Assembly: GCA_900758165.1 (NCBI GenBank)
Contig: CAAEQN010000113.1
Coordinates: 1 to 16,261 of the forward strand
DNA from: Clostridia bacterium
GTDB taxonomy: Bacteria > Bacillota > Clostridia > TANB77 > CAG-508
Length of the DNA: 16,261 nucleotides
Direction of reading: 5' to 3'
The notes under the pieces are model-generated. The model searched no databases and was not told where the DNA came from. It saw nothing but the letters and a program-made list of their open reading frames with translations. Shown in pieces: positions 6,853 to 14,020 of the stretch (the stretch's first letter is position 1; each line of letters begins with the position of its first letter). The translations under genes and the position numbers were made by a program.

Positions 6853-7902
6853 GTGGAAATTGCTACTTTAGAAAATAATTTAAAAGCTGGAAAACTTAAT
6901 AGTATTTATCTTTTATATGGAGAAGAGAGATATTTACTAGATAACTGTTTAAAAAAGATTGGTAAATTATTTGGCGAAAAAATTAATGGAATAAATTATA
7001 TCCAAATAGATAATAACAATGTATCAGAAATAATACAAGATATAGAAACACCAGCTTTCGGATATAGTAAAAAACTTATAGTAGCAAAAGATACAGGGCT
7101 ATTTCAAAAATCAGCTAAAAGAAAAAAGAAAGCAGAGAGTAGTGAAACTGCAACAAAAAAAGAAGAAAATAAAACTGAAACTAAATTAGCTACATATATT
7201 GAAGAAAATATAGAACTAATTAACGATTCTGTAATTCTAGTATTTGTAGAAGATGATGTGGATAAAAATAGCCTGTACAAAATAATTGATGAAAAAGGAT
7301 GTATATGCAATTTTGAAAAGCAAAAGCCTATAGAATTAGCTAAAAGATTAAAAGCTATATGCAATGCGTATAGTGTTAACATAGATAGTAATACTTTAAA
7401 TTATTTAATACAAAATTGTTCAAATTCTTTACAAGACTTAATAAATGAAATAAGAAAACAGATTGAATATGTTGGAAAAAATGGAACAATTACAAAAGAA
7501 ACTATAGATTTACTGGCCATAAAGCAGTTAGATAGTATTATTTTCGATCTAACAGATAATTTAGGAAAAAGAAATATTTCACAGGCATTTATTGTGTTAA
7601 AAGGCTTAATATATTCAAAAGAGCCAATACAAAAAATATTTATTACATTATATGGTCATTTTAAAAAATTATATATTACAAAGATTGCAATTAGAGAAAA
7701 TTTAAACATTGCAGAGAGTTTAAAGTTAAAACCTAATCAAACCTTTTTGGTAAATAAATATACAATGCAAGCTAAATATTTTAAAGAAGAAGAATTAAAA
7801 GAAATTATGAAAGAATTTATAGACTTGGATTACAAAGTAAAAAATGGAGACATAGACATAAATGTTGGACTAGAATCAATACTTTGTAGATATTGCTCAT
7901 AA
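6853..7902 (+). CDS. holA: DNA polymerase III delta subunit (clamp loader)
   Basis: HolA opens the beta sliding clamp as part of the clamp-loader complex with DnaX and HolB. Seen here: KLNSIYLLYGEERYLLD (14-30), the classical start of Gram-positive HolA, then ETPAFGYSKKLIVAKD (65-80), the helical middle domain with LNYLIQNCSNSLQDLINEIRK, and a C-terminal helical collar. At 349 aa it is of normal length. An unusual charged insertion of Lys/Glu/Ser/Thr residues occupies about 86-111. The start is GTG, selected by a perfect AGGAGGT (6838-6844) 8 nt upstream, which overlaps the stop of the previous gene; tight translational coupling is likely. It is the last gene of the operon and is followed by a bidirectional hairpin. 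Confidence 0.93.
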   Translation: MEIATLENNLKAGKLNSIYLLYGEERYLLDNCLKKIGKLFGEKINGINYIQIDNNNVSEIIQDIETPAFGYSKKLIVAKDTGLFQKSAKRKKKAESSETATKKEENKTETKLATYIEENIELINDSVILVFVEDDVDKNSLYKIIDEKGCICNFEKQKPIELAKRLKAICNAYSVNIDSNTLNYLIQNCSNSLQDLINEIRKQIEYVGKNGTITKETIDLLAIKQLDSIIFDLTDNLGKRNISQAFIVLKGLIYSKEPIQKIFITLYGHFKKLYITKIAIRENLNIAESLKLKPNQTFLVNKYTMQAKYFKEEELKEIMKEFIDLDYKVKNGDIDINVGLESILCRYCS

Positions 7903-7915
7903 AAGTATAGTAACA

Positions 7916-7947
7916 AAAAAGAGAAGATTATTAAATCTTCTCTTTTT
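7916..7947. terminator. Bidirectional terminator between holA and the AbrB-like gene
   Basis: AAAAAGAGAAGATT (7916-7929) pairs with AATCTTCTCTTTTT (7934-7947) around a 4-nt loop, a 14-bp stem. The run of T on the right serves holA, and the run of A on the left becomes T on the minus strand for the convergent gene, whose stop codon touches the hairpin. Confidence 0.85.
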
Positions 7948-8252
7948 CATTTTGGTAGAGTAAACCGAATAATTATTCTATTCCTTAAGACTGAAGCGAT
8001 AAGATATGAAGAATCAGACAGATTGTAAAACTTTCTGCATCTTGAAGGAATAAACATTCTATCTTTAGAATCAATATGTATAACAAATTGATATTCCATA
8101 AAAGATGCAATTTTATCAGAACTTTTAAATAGTAAAATGTATTTTTCGTGCATAGATAATCTGATTTCTTCACCATCACGCAAATTGTCAAATCCGACGA
8201 TGCTAATTAACTCTCGAGGAATCCGTACTCTACCTTGTTTGTCTAATCTCAC
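7947..8252 (-). CDS. Tandem AbrB/MraZ-like swapped-hairpin DNA-binding protein
   Basis: The 101-aa protein contains two similar half-motifs 57 residues apart: LDKQGRVRIPREL (3-15) and IDSKDRMFIPSRC (60-72). Each has the D-x-x-x-R core (D4-R8, D61-R65) followed by a hydrophobic-Ile-Pro turn. Two such motifs in one chain are the layout of MraZ, a transcriptional repressor of the division/cell-wall cluster. MraZ is about 140 aa, and this gene is not beside mraW or ftsL. SpoVT/AbrB proteins usually have one motif. The start is GTG, with AAAGGAGT 9 nt upstream; MRLDKQGR fits a family N-terminus. Codons such as CGG, CGA, CGT, ATC and GTC are commoner than in the neighbours. A role as a DNA-binding regulator is inferred; its targets are unknown. 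Confidence 0.75.
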   Translation of the reverse strand: MRLDKQGRVRIPRELISIVGFDNLRDGEEIRLSMHEKYILLFKSSDKIASFMEYQFVIHIDSKDRMFIPSRCRKFYNLSDSSYLIASVLRNRIIIRFTLPK

Positions 8253-8289
8253 GTTGCAAAACTCCTTTATATAAATGTATTATGTAAAT

Positions 8290-8318
8290 ATTATACCATA
8301 AAAATCCATATTAATCAA
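8290..8318 (-). promoter_or_regulatory. Promoter for the AbrB/MraZ-like gene
   Basis: On the minus strand TTGATT (8313-8318) and a perfect TATAAT (8290-8295) are separated by 17 bp, with TG one base before the -10. The predicted leader is about 30 nt. The promoter sits in the short divergent gap shared with gpr. Confidence 0.8.
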
Positions 8319-8385
8319 ATTTTGAATAAAAAATGATATTATGCTAAAAATAATAAAAAGATTAAATGCAAGGGAGAAAATATTT

Positions 8386-9318
8386 ATGTATAATTTTAGA
8401 ACAGATTTAGCACTAGAAAGAAATGACATATATAAAAAACAGAATAATATAACAAGTGATATTGATGGAATAAAAGTAGAAAATGAGAACAAAGAAAATA
8501 TAGATATTTCAAGAATAAAAATATTAGACGAAAGAGGAGAAAAAGCACTTGGAAAGCCAGTAGGTAATTATATTACATTAGATATAAAAAATATGAAAAC
8601 CATAGATGAAGAAAAAATAGAGCAAACATCAGAAAGCTTGGCTAATGAAATAAGGCAAATGATAAATGAACATATATCAGAAACAGAAGACATATTAGTT
8701 GTAGGTTTAGGAAATAGGTTCGTAACACCTGATGCATTAGGACCAAAAGTAGTGCCAGAGATTGAAGTCACAAGACATATTCTTCAATATATGCCAGAAC
8801 TGATGCCAAAAGATACAAGACCAGTTTCTGCAATATCACCTGGAGTTTTAGGAATTACAGGAATAGAGACAATGGAAATTCTAAAAGGAATAGTAGATAA
8901 TATAAAACCAAAAATGTTAATTGTAATAGACGCATTAGCAACAAGAAGCATACAAAGAATTAGTAGTAGTATACAAATAGCAGATACTGGAATAGTTCCA
9001 GGAGCGGGAGTAGATAATACAAGAAAAGAAATAAGCCAAAAAACTTTAGGAATACCAGTACTAGCACTTGGAATTCCAACAGTTGTAGATTTAGCTTCTA
9101 TAACTAATGACTGCATCAACTTATTTATAGAGAATTTACAACAAAAAGCAATGTCTAACGATTATTTAAATAAGCTTAAAGAGCAGGACAATTATGAAGA
9201 AATAAAAGAAGCACTAATTCCAAAAGATTATAATATGATAGTAACTCCAAAAGAAATAGATGAGCTTATAGAAAATATGAGCAAGATTGTATCAAGTGGA
9301 ATTAATAAAGCATTATAA
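8386..9318 (+). CDS. gpr: Germination (spore) protease GPR
   Basis: GPR degrades small acid-soluble proteins in the germinating spore core and is made in the forespore as an inactive zymogen. The N-terminal YNFRTDLALERNDIY carries the TDLA-x-E stretch where family members cut off their own propeptide. DILVVGLGNRFVTPDALGP (102-120) holds Asp116, and MLIVIDALATRS (177-188) holds Asp182. These correspond to the two conserved Asp of the A25 peptidase family. PVSAISPGVLGITGIET and GIVPGAGVDNTRKEIS are also typical. The length from this start is 310 aa. The open frame reaches back to an ATG at 8341, but AGGGAG (8371-8376) lies 9 nt before the ATG at 8386, and family N-termini begin here. Presence of gpr marks an endospore former. 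I found no convincing forespore-type promoter. Confidence 0.95.
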   Translation: MYNFRTDLALERNDIYKKQNNITSDIDGIKVENENKENIDISRIKILDERGEKALGKPVGNYITLDIKNMKTIDEEKIEQTSESLANEIRQMINEHISETEDILVVGLGNRFVTPDALGPKVVPEIEVTRHILQYMPELMPKDTRPVSAISPGVLGITGIETMEILKGIVDNIKPKMLIVIDALATRSIQRISSSIQIADTGIVPGAGVDNTRKEISQKTLGIPVLALGIPTVVDLASITNDCINLFIENLQQKAMSNDYLNKLKEQDNYEEIKEALIPKDYNMIVTPKEIDELIENMSKIVSSGINKAL

Positions 9319-9338
9319 ATCTCTATTTTTAATAAAAG

Positions 9339-9371
9339 AAAATACACTTTTTATTAGTTAAAGTGTATTTT
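9339..9371. terminator. Bidirectional terminator between gpr and the rluA-like gene
   Basis: AAAATACACTTT (9339-9350) pairs with AAAGTGTATTTT (9360-9371) around a 9-nt loop, with T-rich sequence on both outer sides. The right arm also encodes the last residues of the minus-strand gene, and its stop codon lies in the loop. Confidence 0.8.
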
Positions 9372-10256
9372 TTCTTTAGATATTTTAATTTGCTTTTGGG
9401 ATAAATAATTTAAAATTCCAGCGTCAGTACTAAAATTAAATTTTAATAGATAACTGTACAAGTTTTGAAATTTACACCCAAATTGTTTATTAATTTCATT
9501 ACTTCCGTATTTTCCATCACCTATAATTGGATAACCAATATAAGCTAAATGAGCTCTTATTTGGTGGGTCTTTCCAGTATGAAGAACAACTTCTAATATG
9601 CTAGTATTATCTTTCTTATTAGAAGATAATACAGAATATTCTGTGATAATATTTTGATAACCCTTTTTTTGAGTATTACTAATAAAGACCATAGATTTTT
9701 TACTATCCTTAAAAAGAAAGTCATTCAATATTTTATGATTTTCTTTAGGAATTCCATATACTCTACATAAATAATGCTTTTCGATTTCATGGTTTTTAAA
9801 TTTATTTAAAAGTATATTTAAACAATCCTCATTTTTAGCAAAAAGCACAAGACCACAAGTGTTTCTATCCAATCTATGACAAGGCAGAATATTAAAACCA
9901 TAAATATCAGTAAGAATAGTAGTTAAAGAATTATTTCCGGTTACTTCAATTTTAGCAGGTTTGTTGACAATAAGAATATTATCATCTTCATAAACTTTTT
10001 CTATTAATGAACTATAATCTAATTTAGAGACTGCTTTGTTTGAATTTCCAAGTAAAATGTCATCAGATATGTATATAGAAATTTTGTCTTTATTGTTAAC
10101 TATAACATTCTGATTAATTTTAACATCATTAATCCTAATATCCCTTTTTCGAAGAGCTTTATAAATAGAATTCATGCTTAAAGCAGGAAACTCTTTTAAT
10201 AAAACTGTATTTAATTTTTTTCCGTCATATTTATTATCTATAATTAAAGTTTTCAT
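9354..10256 (-). CDS. RluA-family 23S rRNA pseudouridine synthase
   Basis: The 300-aa protein has an N-terminal S4-like RNA-binding part (residues about 10-65, KLNTVLLKEFPALSMNSIYKA followed by RDIRINDVKI) and a catalytic PseudoU_synth_2 domain. The latter contains ILIVNKPAKIEV, the signature HRLDRNTCGLVLFAKN with catalytic Asp130, and LHTGKTHQIRAHLAYIGYPIIGDGKYG. Such enzymes convert specific uridines of 23S rRNA or tRNA to pseudouridine; the exact site (RluC- or RluD-like) cannot be decided. The open frame extends to 10292, but the extra codons would lie over a good promoter (TTGCTT-17 bp-TATAAT). The ATG at 10256 gives MKTLIIDNKYDGKKLN, a normal family start. No ribosome binding site precedes it, and the transcript would begin essentially at the ATG. 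Confidence 0.9.
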   Translation of the reverse strand: MKTLIIDNKYDGKKLNTVLLKEFPALSMNSIYKALRKRDIRINDVKINQNVIVNNKDKISIYISDDILLGNSNKAVSKLDYSSLIEKVYEDDNILIVNKPAKIEVTGNNSLTTILTDIYGFNILPCHRLDRNTCGLVLFAKNEDCLNILLNKFKNHEIEKHYLCRVYGIPKENHKILNDFLFKDSKKSMVFISNTQKKGYQNIITEYSVLSSNKKDNTSILEVVLHTGKTHQIRAHLAYIGYPIIGDGKYGSNEINKQFGCKFQNLYSYLLKFNFSTDAGILNYLSQKQIKISKEKIHFN

Positions 10257-10263
10257 AATATAA

Positions 10264-10292
10264 ATTATACAAGAAAATACCAAAAAAAGCAA
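10264..10292 (-). promoter_or_regulatory. Promoter of the rluA-like gene, apparently leaderless
   Basis: On the minus strand TTGCTT (10287-10292) and a perfect TATAAT (10264-10269) are 17 bp apart. Counting seven bases from the -10 places the transcription start at about 10256-10257, which is the ATG itself. No Shine-Dalgarno sequence lies between. Confidence 0.6.
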
Positions 10293-10312
10293 TTAATCTT
10301 TACAGATAAAAT

Positions 10313-11434
10313 TTATTCATTAATCATTATATTAAACTTTCTTTCAAAGTCTTTTGAATCTTCATAGGCCATATACACTTGAGAACTATTTCTTCTTAAA
10401 AATTCAATTATCTGGTATACATCAATCCAAATCTGGTTTGTGCCATCCTTTTGAACCTCGTTAAATATTAATTGCATACCAAAATGTAAATGAGGAATAT
10501 TTATGTTATTTACATTTTCTTTAGAGCTATAACCTGTCATTCCCAAATAGCCAATAACATCACCAGCAGAAACAATTTGCCCTTCTTGCAAATCTTTTGC
10601 ATAAGGATGATCTTTCCTAAGGTGAGCATAATAATAATATCTTTTTTTATCAAAGCTCCTAATACCTATACGCCATCCACCGTATTGATTCCACCCTAAA
10701 GCCTCTACATAACCAGATTCAACTGCAATAATAGGAGTTCCAATACTACCGAGAAGATCATTTCCTAAATGCACACGTCTATACCCATAAGACCTAGAAG
10801 TTCCAAAATCTTTATAATGGCTAAAACTATAATTTTTTGCAATAGGCAAAAAAACTTTTAATCCATATTTTTTAACATAAGAAACATTACCATTTAAATC
10901 AGGCTCTTCAATCTCATATTCTCCAATAAACTCATGGAAAATAGCATCATAACTTTGATAAAAATAATTATATAATTTCATGTTAGAAGTTAATTCATCC
11001 ATTGTCTTTCCAGATTTTAAATCTGATACCAGTTTATCTAAATCGGATTGCTTAAAAAGAGTTAAATCTCCACCATATTTACATCCCAAATAGGCCATAA
11101 GTTCAATCCAATTAAATTTAATTTCTTCATTATTAGTATGTGATGAAATATCTAAATCTGATAATTTTTTTAATACATAAGCAGTTCCTTTAAAATCTAC
11201 CCATTTAATATAAGAATTTTTAGAAGAGTCATCAATATCTTTGGCAAAGTCTTCAACTGAAATATTCTCTATATTATTCATAACAATTTCGCTATTAGAA
11301 GAATTATCCACCTTATTAAAAAAATTAAATCTATTAAATAATCCTAAATAAACAATTATAGATGATAAAAGTATTATAAAAAGGAAAAGTAGTACTTTTT
11401 TTATTAAATTAAATTTAACAGATTTAATAAGCAA
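10313..11434 (-). CDS. Membrane-anchored M23 (LytM-type) zinc endopeptidase
   Basis: The 373-aa protein has a short basic N-terminus, one hydrophobic anchor (about 13-33) and a large outside part. The C-terminal domain has a complete LytM zinc site: H222-x-x-x-D226 (HLGND), H271 (YAHL) and H315-L-H317 (HLHFG), so it should be an active glycyl or peptide cross-link hydrolase of peptidoglycan. GSIGTPIIAVESGYVEALGWN and GDVIGYLGMTGYSS are typical. Residues about 75-175 form a clostridial-looking helical domain of unknown function (FNWIELMAYLGCKYGGDL). The start is TTG, chosen by a strong GAGGTG (11442-11447) 7 nt upstream. Many such proteins act in wall remodelling or in the engulfment phase of sporulation (SpoIIQ-like), but nothing here proves that. 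It is upstream of rluA with a 56-bp gap. No clear promoter was found. Confidence 0.88.
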   Translation of the reverse strand: MLIKSVKFNLIKKVLLFLFIILLSSIIVYLGLFNRFNFFNKVDNSSNSEIVMNNIENISVEDFAKDIDDSSKNSYIKWVDFKGTAYVLKKLSDLDISSHTNNEEIKFNWIELMAYLGCKYGGDLTLFKQSDLDKLVSDLKSGKTMDELTSNMKLYNYFYQSYDAIFHEFIGEYEIEEPDLNGNVSYVKKYGLKVFLPIAKNYSFSHYKDFGTSRSYGYRRVHLGNDLLGSIGTPIIAVESGYVEALGWNQYGGWRIGIRSFDKKRYYYYAHLRKDHPYAKDLQEGQIVSAGDVIGYLGMTGYSSKENVNNINIPHLHFGMQLIFNEVQKDGTNQIWIDVYQIIEFLRRNSSQVYMAYEDSKDFERKFNIMINE

Positions 11435-11589
11435 TATAGTTCACCTCAACAAAATATATTATTAAAAAATTAAGAATATTACTATTTATAATATTTTTAT
11501 AAAAGAAAGAGTATTGCTATCGTAAATAGTAGTAATACAAATTTTTAATTGCCAGAAAGGGCAGAACAGAAAAAATAATGTAAAAGTAC

Positions 11590-11618
11590 TTGACAAATTT
11601 AAAAAAATGTTGTAAAGT
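11590..11618 (+). promoter_or_regulatory. Promoter of the ylxM-ffh-rplS operon
   Basis: A perfect -35 TTGACA (11590-11595) is followed by TAAAGT (11613-11618) after 17 bp. The transcript would start near 11625, about 56 nt before the ylxM ATG. The rest of the 246-bp divergent gap (11435-11680) holds only an imperfect AT-rich dyad, ACTATTTA (11481-11488) and TAAATAGT (11523-11530). Confidence 0.75.
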
Positions 11619-11680
11619 ATATAAGCATTACAAAATTAACAATATATTTTAATAGTGCCTTGTGGAAGGAAAGTGATAAA

Positions 11681-12031
11681 ATGGAAAAGAAAGTTCAATT
11701 TGGAATGTTATGTGAGATGTACAAAAATCTTTTAACAAAAAGACAACAAAGTATATTAAACGATTATTTTAATGAGGACTTAACTTTAACGGAAATCGCA
11801 GAAAACAATAATATAACAAGGCAAGCAGTAAACGACATTGTTAAGAAAGGAGAAAGTAAGCTTTTGGAATATGAACAAAAGCTAGGAATCATGAAAAAGA
11901 CAATAAACAGAGACAAACAAATTCAAGTTATTCTTTCAGAATTAAGCAAAATAACAGATGACTCTTCAGACAAAAAGGTAGAGAAAATCTTAAATAGCGT
12001 AAGAAAAGAATTAATTAGTTTAAATGCTTAA
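11681..12031 (+). CDS. ylxM: YlxM-type helix-turn-helix protein, SRP-associated (UPF0122)
   Basis: A small, all-helical protein with a sigma-70 region 4-like helix-turn-helix: LLTKRQQSILNDYFNEDLTL followed by TEIAENNNITRQAVNDIVKKG. It belongs to the YlxM/UPF0122 family, always found directly upstream of ffh in Firmicutes and thought to modulate the signal recognition particle. The N-terminal sequence VQFGMLCEMYKNLLT is characteristic. The open frame could start at a TTG at 11660, but the AAGGAAAG stretch just upstream and the ATG at 11681 give MEKKVQFG, a normal start; the length becomes 116 aa. The C-terminal third is charged and less conserved. It lies 46 bp before ffh and is the first gene of the operon. 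Confidence 0.92.
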   Translation: MEKKVQFGMLCEMYKNLLTKRQQSILNDYFNEDLTLTEIAENNNITRQAVNDIVKKGESKLLEYEQKLGIMKKTINRDKQIQVILSELSKITDDSSDKKVEKILNSVRKELISLNA

Positions 12032-12077
12032 TCAATAAATAATAAGCTAAAGAATAAATTAAAGGAGGTTTTAAAAT

Positions 12078-13445
12078 ATGGCTTTTGAAGGACTATCTTC
12101 TAAATTACAAGAATTCACAAAAAAATTAAGAGGTAAAACAAGAATTACAGAAGCTGATTTAAAAGAAATGTTAAGAGAAGTAAAACTTGCACTTCTAGAA
12201 GCTGATGTAAATTATAAGATAGTAAAAGAATTTACAGCAACAATTCAAGAAAAAGCGTTAGGCCAAGATGTTTTAAAATCTTTAACTCCTGGACAACAAG
12301 TTGTTAAAATAGTAAAAGACGAGTTAGTAGAATTACTTGGAGGAACACAAAGTTCAATAAATTTTAGCCCAAATCCACCAACAATAATAATGCTTGTAGG
12401 ACTTCAAGGTTCTGGTAAAACTACAACTGCAGGTAAACTTGCAAACTTATTAAGAAAACAAGGAAAAAAACCATTACTTGTGGCATGTGATATTTATAGA
12501 CCAGCAGCAATAAAACAATTGCAAGTAGTAGGCTCTCAACTTAATATACCAGTATTTGCAAATGAAAATTCAAAAGATGTTGTGCATATAGCAAAACAAG
12601 CTTTAAATGTAGCAATAAGTAAAATGAATGATGTTGTTATATTAGATACAGCAGGACGTCTTCAAATAGATGAAGAATTAATGAATGAATTAAAAAATGT
12701 AAAAACAAATGTAAAACCACATGAAATACTTTTAGTAGTAGATGCAATGACAGGACAAGAAGCTGTAAATGTAGCAACAGGATTTAATGATGCACTTGGA
12801 ATAGATGGAATAATACTAACAAAGTTAGATGGAGACACTCGTGGTGGTGCTGCATTATCTGTAAAGAAAGTTACTGGAAAGCCAATTAAATTTGCAGGTG
12901 TTGGTGAAAAATTAAGCGAATTAGAAGTGTTTTATCCAGATAGAATGGCATCAAGAATTTTAGGTATGGGAGATGTCTTATCTATAATAGAAAAAGCAGA
13001 AGAAACATTTGACAAAGAAGAAGCAGAAAAACTTTCTAAACAATTAGCAAAAAAAGAATTTGATTTAAATGATTATTTAGCACAATTAAGGCAAGTTAAA
13101 AAAATGGGTTCATTCTCATCTCTCTTAAAATTAATACCAGGAATGGGGGATATTAAGAATTTAAAAGTAGATGAAAAAGAATTTGTAAAAATAGAAGCAA
13201 TAATATGTTCTATGACAGACAAAGAAAGAAGAAATCCGAGAATATTAAATGGTCAAAGAAGAATTCGTATTGCTAAAGGAAGTGGAACAAGCGTACAAGA
13301 AATAAATAAATTTATGAAATCATTTGAAATGACGCAAAAAATGATGAAACAAATGAAAGATAGCAAATCTATGAAAAAAATGATGGGTCAGATGAAAAAT
13401 ATGGATTCAAAAGAACTAAGGAAATTAACAGATTCAATAAAATAG
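12078..13445 (+). CDS. ffh: Signal recognition particle GTPase Ffh (SRP54)
   Basis: Ffh binds signal sequences emerging from ribosomes and, with the SRP RNA and FtsY, targets proteins to the membrane. Domains in order: N-terminal helical N domain (1-95), GTPase G domain with GLQGSGKTTTAGKLA (P-loop, about 108-122), DTAGRLQID (about 190-198) and TKLDGDTRGGAALS (about 248-261), then the methionine-rich M domain (about 300-455). The M domain holds the RNA-binding GSGTSVQEINKFMKSFEM and a Met/Lys-rich C-terminus (MMKQMKDSKSMKKMMGQMK). The length of 455 aa is normal. AAAGGAGG lies 8 nt before the ATG. The SRP RNA gene is not in the window. Confidence 0.98.
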   Translation: MAFEGLSSKLQEFTKKLRGKTRITEADLKEMLREVKLALLEADVNYKIVKEFTATIQEKALGQDVLKSLTPGQQVVKIVKDELVELLGGTQSSINFSPNPPTIIMLVGLQGSGKTTTAGKLANLLRKQGKKPLLVACDIYRPAAIKQLQVVGSQLNIPVFANENSKDVVHIAKQALNVAISKMNDVVILDTAGRLQIDEELMNELKNVKTNVKPHEILLVVDAMTGQEAVNVATGFNDALGIDGIILTKLDGDTRGGAALSVKKVTGKPIKFAGVGEKLSELEVFYPDRMASRILGMGDVLSIIEKAEETFDKEEAEKLSKQLAKKEFDLNDYLAQLRQVKKMGSFSSLLKLIPGMGDIKNLKVDEKEFVKIEAIICSMTDKERRNPRILNGQRRIRIAKGSGTSVQEINKFMKSFEMTQKMMKQMKDSKSMKKMMGQMKNMDSKELRKLTDSIK

Positions 13446-13451
13446 TTTTTA

Positions 13452-13504
13452 ATATTTTACCAATACAAATAGGAAAATCTTAATTGTGCTTGGTAGGAAA
13501 ATAT
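13452..13504 (+). promoter_or_regulatory. Bulged inverted repeat in the ffh-rpsP gap
   Basis: ATATTTTACCAA (13452-13463) can pair with TTGGTA-GG-AAAATAT (13490-13504), a 12-13 bp stem with a 2-nt GG bulge. A second short pairing, ACAA (13465-13468) with TTGT (13484-13487), sits inside. It ends 34 bp before the rpsP ATG, and no T-tract follows. It may be an rpsP leader structure, an attenuator or an RNA-processing site. Confidence 0.4.
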
Positions 13505-13538
13505 ATAAATAGTATAAATTTTGCGGAGGTGAAAATAA

Positions 13539-13772
13539 ATGGTAAAAATAAGATTACAAAGAGCAGGTGCTAAAAAAGCTCCATTCTATCACATCGTTGT
13601 TGCAGACTCAAGATCACCAAGAGATGGAAGAATAGTAGAAAAAATTGGAACTTATGATCCAATGACAAATCCAGCTACAATTAATTTAGACAAAGAAAAA
13701 GTAGAAGCTTGGATAAAAAACGGTGCAAAACCAACAGATACTGTAAAAGCATTAATAGAAAAAGCTAAATAA
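13539..13772 (+). CDS. rpsP: 30S ribosomal protein bS16
   Basis: A small basic ribosomal protein of the 30S body that helps early 16S rRNA folding. The N-terminal MVKIRLQRAGAKKAPFYHIV and SRSPRDGRIVEKIGTYDPM are nearly invariant in the family. At 77 aa it is at the short end of the range (about 80-90 aa), with a compact C-terminus. GCGGAGGTG lies 7 nt before the ATG. It follows ffh with a 93-bp gap that holds a bulged inverted repeat, and is 14 bp upstream of khpA, as in Bacillus. Confidence 0.97.
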   Translation: MVKIRLQRAGAKKAPFYHIVVADSRSPRDGRIVEKIGTYDPMTNPATINLDKEKVEAWIKNGAKPTDTVKALIEKAK

Positions 13773-13786
13773 AGGAAGGCAAAAAA

Positions 13787-14017
13787 ATGGAAGAAATTTT
13801 AAAAACAATAGTAGAAAACCTTGTAGATGAAAAAGATAAAGTTGAAGTATCTAGAATTGATGATGAAAGAGGAACTCTTTTAAAAGTAAAAGTTGCTCAA
13901 GAAGATATGGGAAAAGTTATTGGAAAACAAGGTAGAATTGCAAAAGCAATAAGAACTGTTATGAAAGCTATTACAGCTAAAGAACACAAAAAAGTTGGAA
14001 TTATATTTGAGGAATAA
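13787..14017 (+). CDS. khpA: KH-domain RNA-binding protein (KhpA/YlqC)
   Basis: A 76-aa single KH-domain protein. The RNA-binding loop is clear: VIGKQGRIAKAIRTVMKA (44-61) with the GKQG (46-49) version of the GxxG loop. In Firmicutes KhpA dimerises with the Jag/EloR protein (KhpB) and affects cell elongation and RNA binding. Its location between rpsP and rimM is conserved. An AAGGAAGG-type ribosome binding site lies just after the rpsP stop codon. Its stop is 3 bp before the rimM start, so the two are likely co-translated. The ylqD gene found next in Bacillus is missing. Confidence 0.93.
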   Translation: MEEILKTIVENLVDEKDKVEVSRIDDERGTLLKVKVAQEDMGKVIGKQGRIAKAIRTVMKAITAKEHKKVGIIFEE

Positions 14018-14020
14018 AAT

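Noticed and set aside
8324..8355. Possible forespore (sigma-G type) promoter for gpr: GAATA at 8324 and AATAATA at 8349
   Set aside because: The spacing of 20 bp is longer than expected and the -10 match is imperfect in very AT-rich DNA, so it was not called.
8341..8385. Upstream 15-codon extension of gpr
   Set aside because: No ribosome binding site precedes 8341, whereas AGGGAG precedes 8386, where family-like sequence begins.
11435..11680. Possible small RNA or SRP RNA gene in the divergent gap before ylxM
   Set aside because: No SRP RNA tetraloop region or long stem is visible; the short TGCC/GGCA pairing near 11552 is too small to support an RNA gene.
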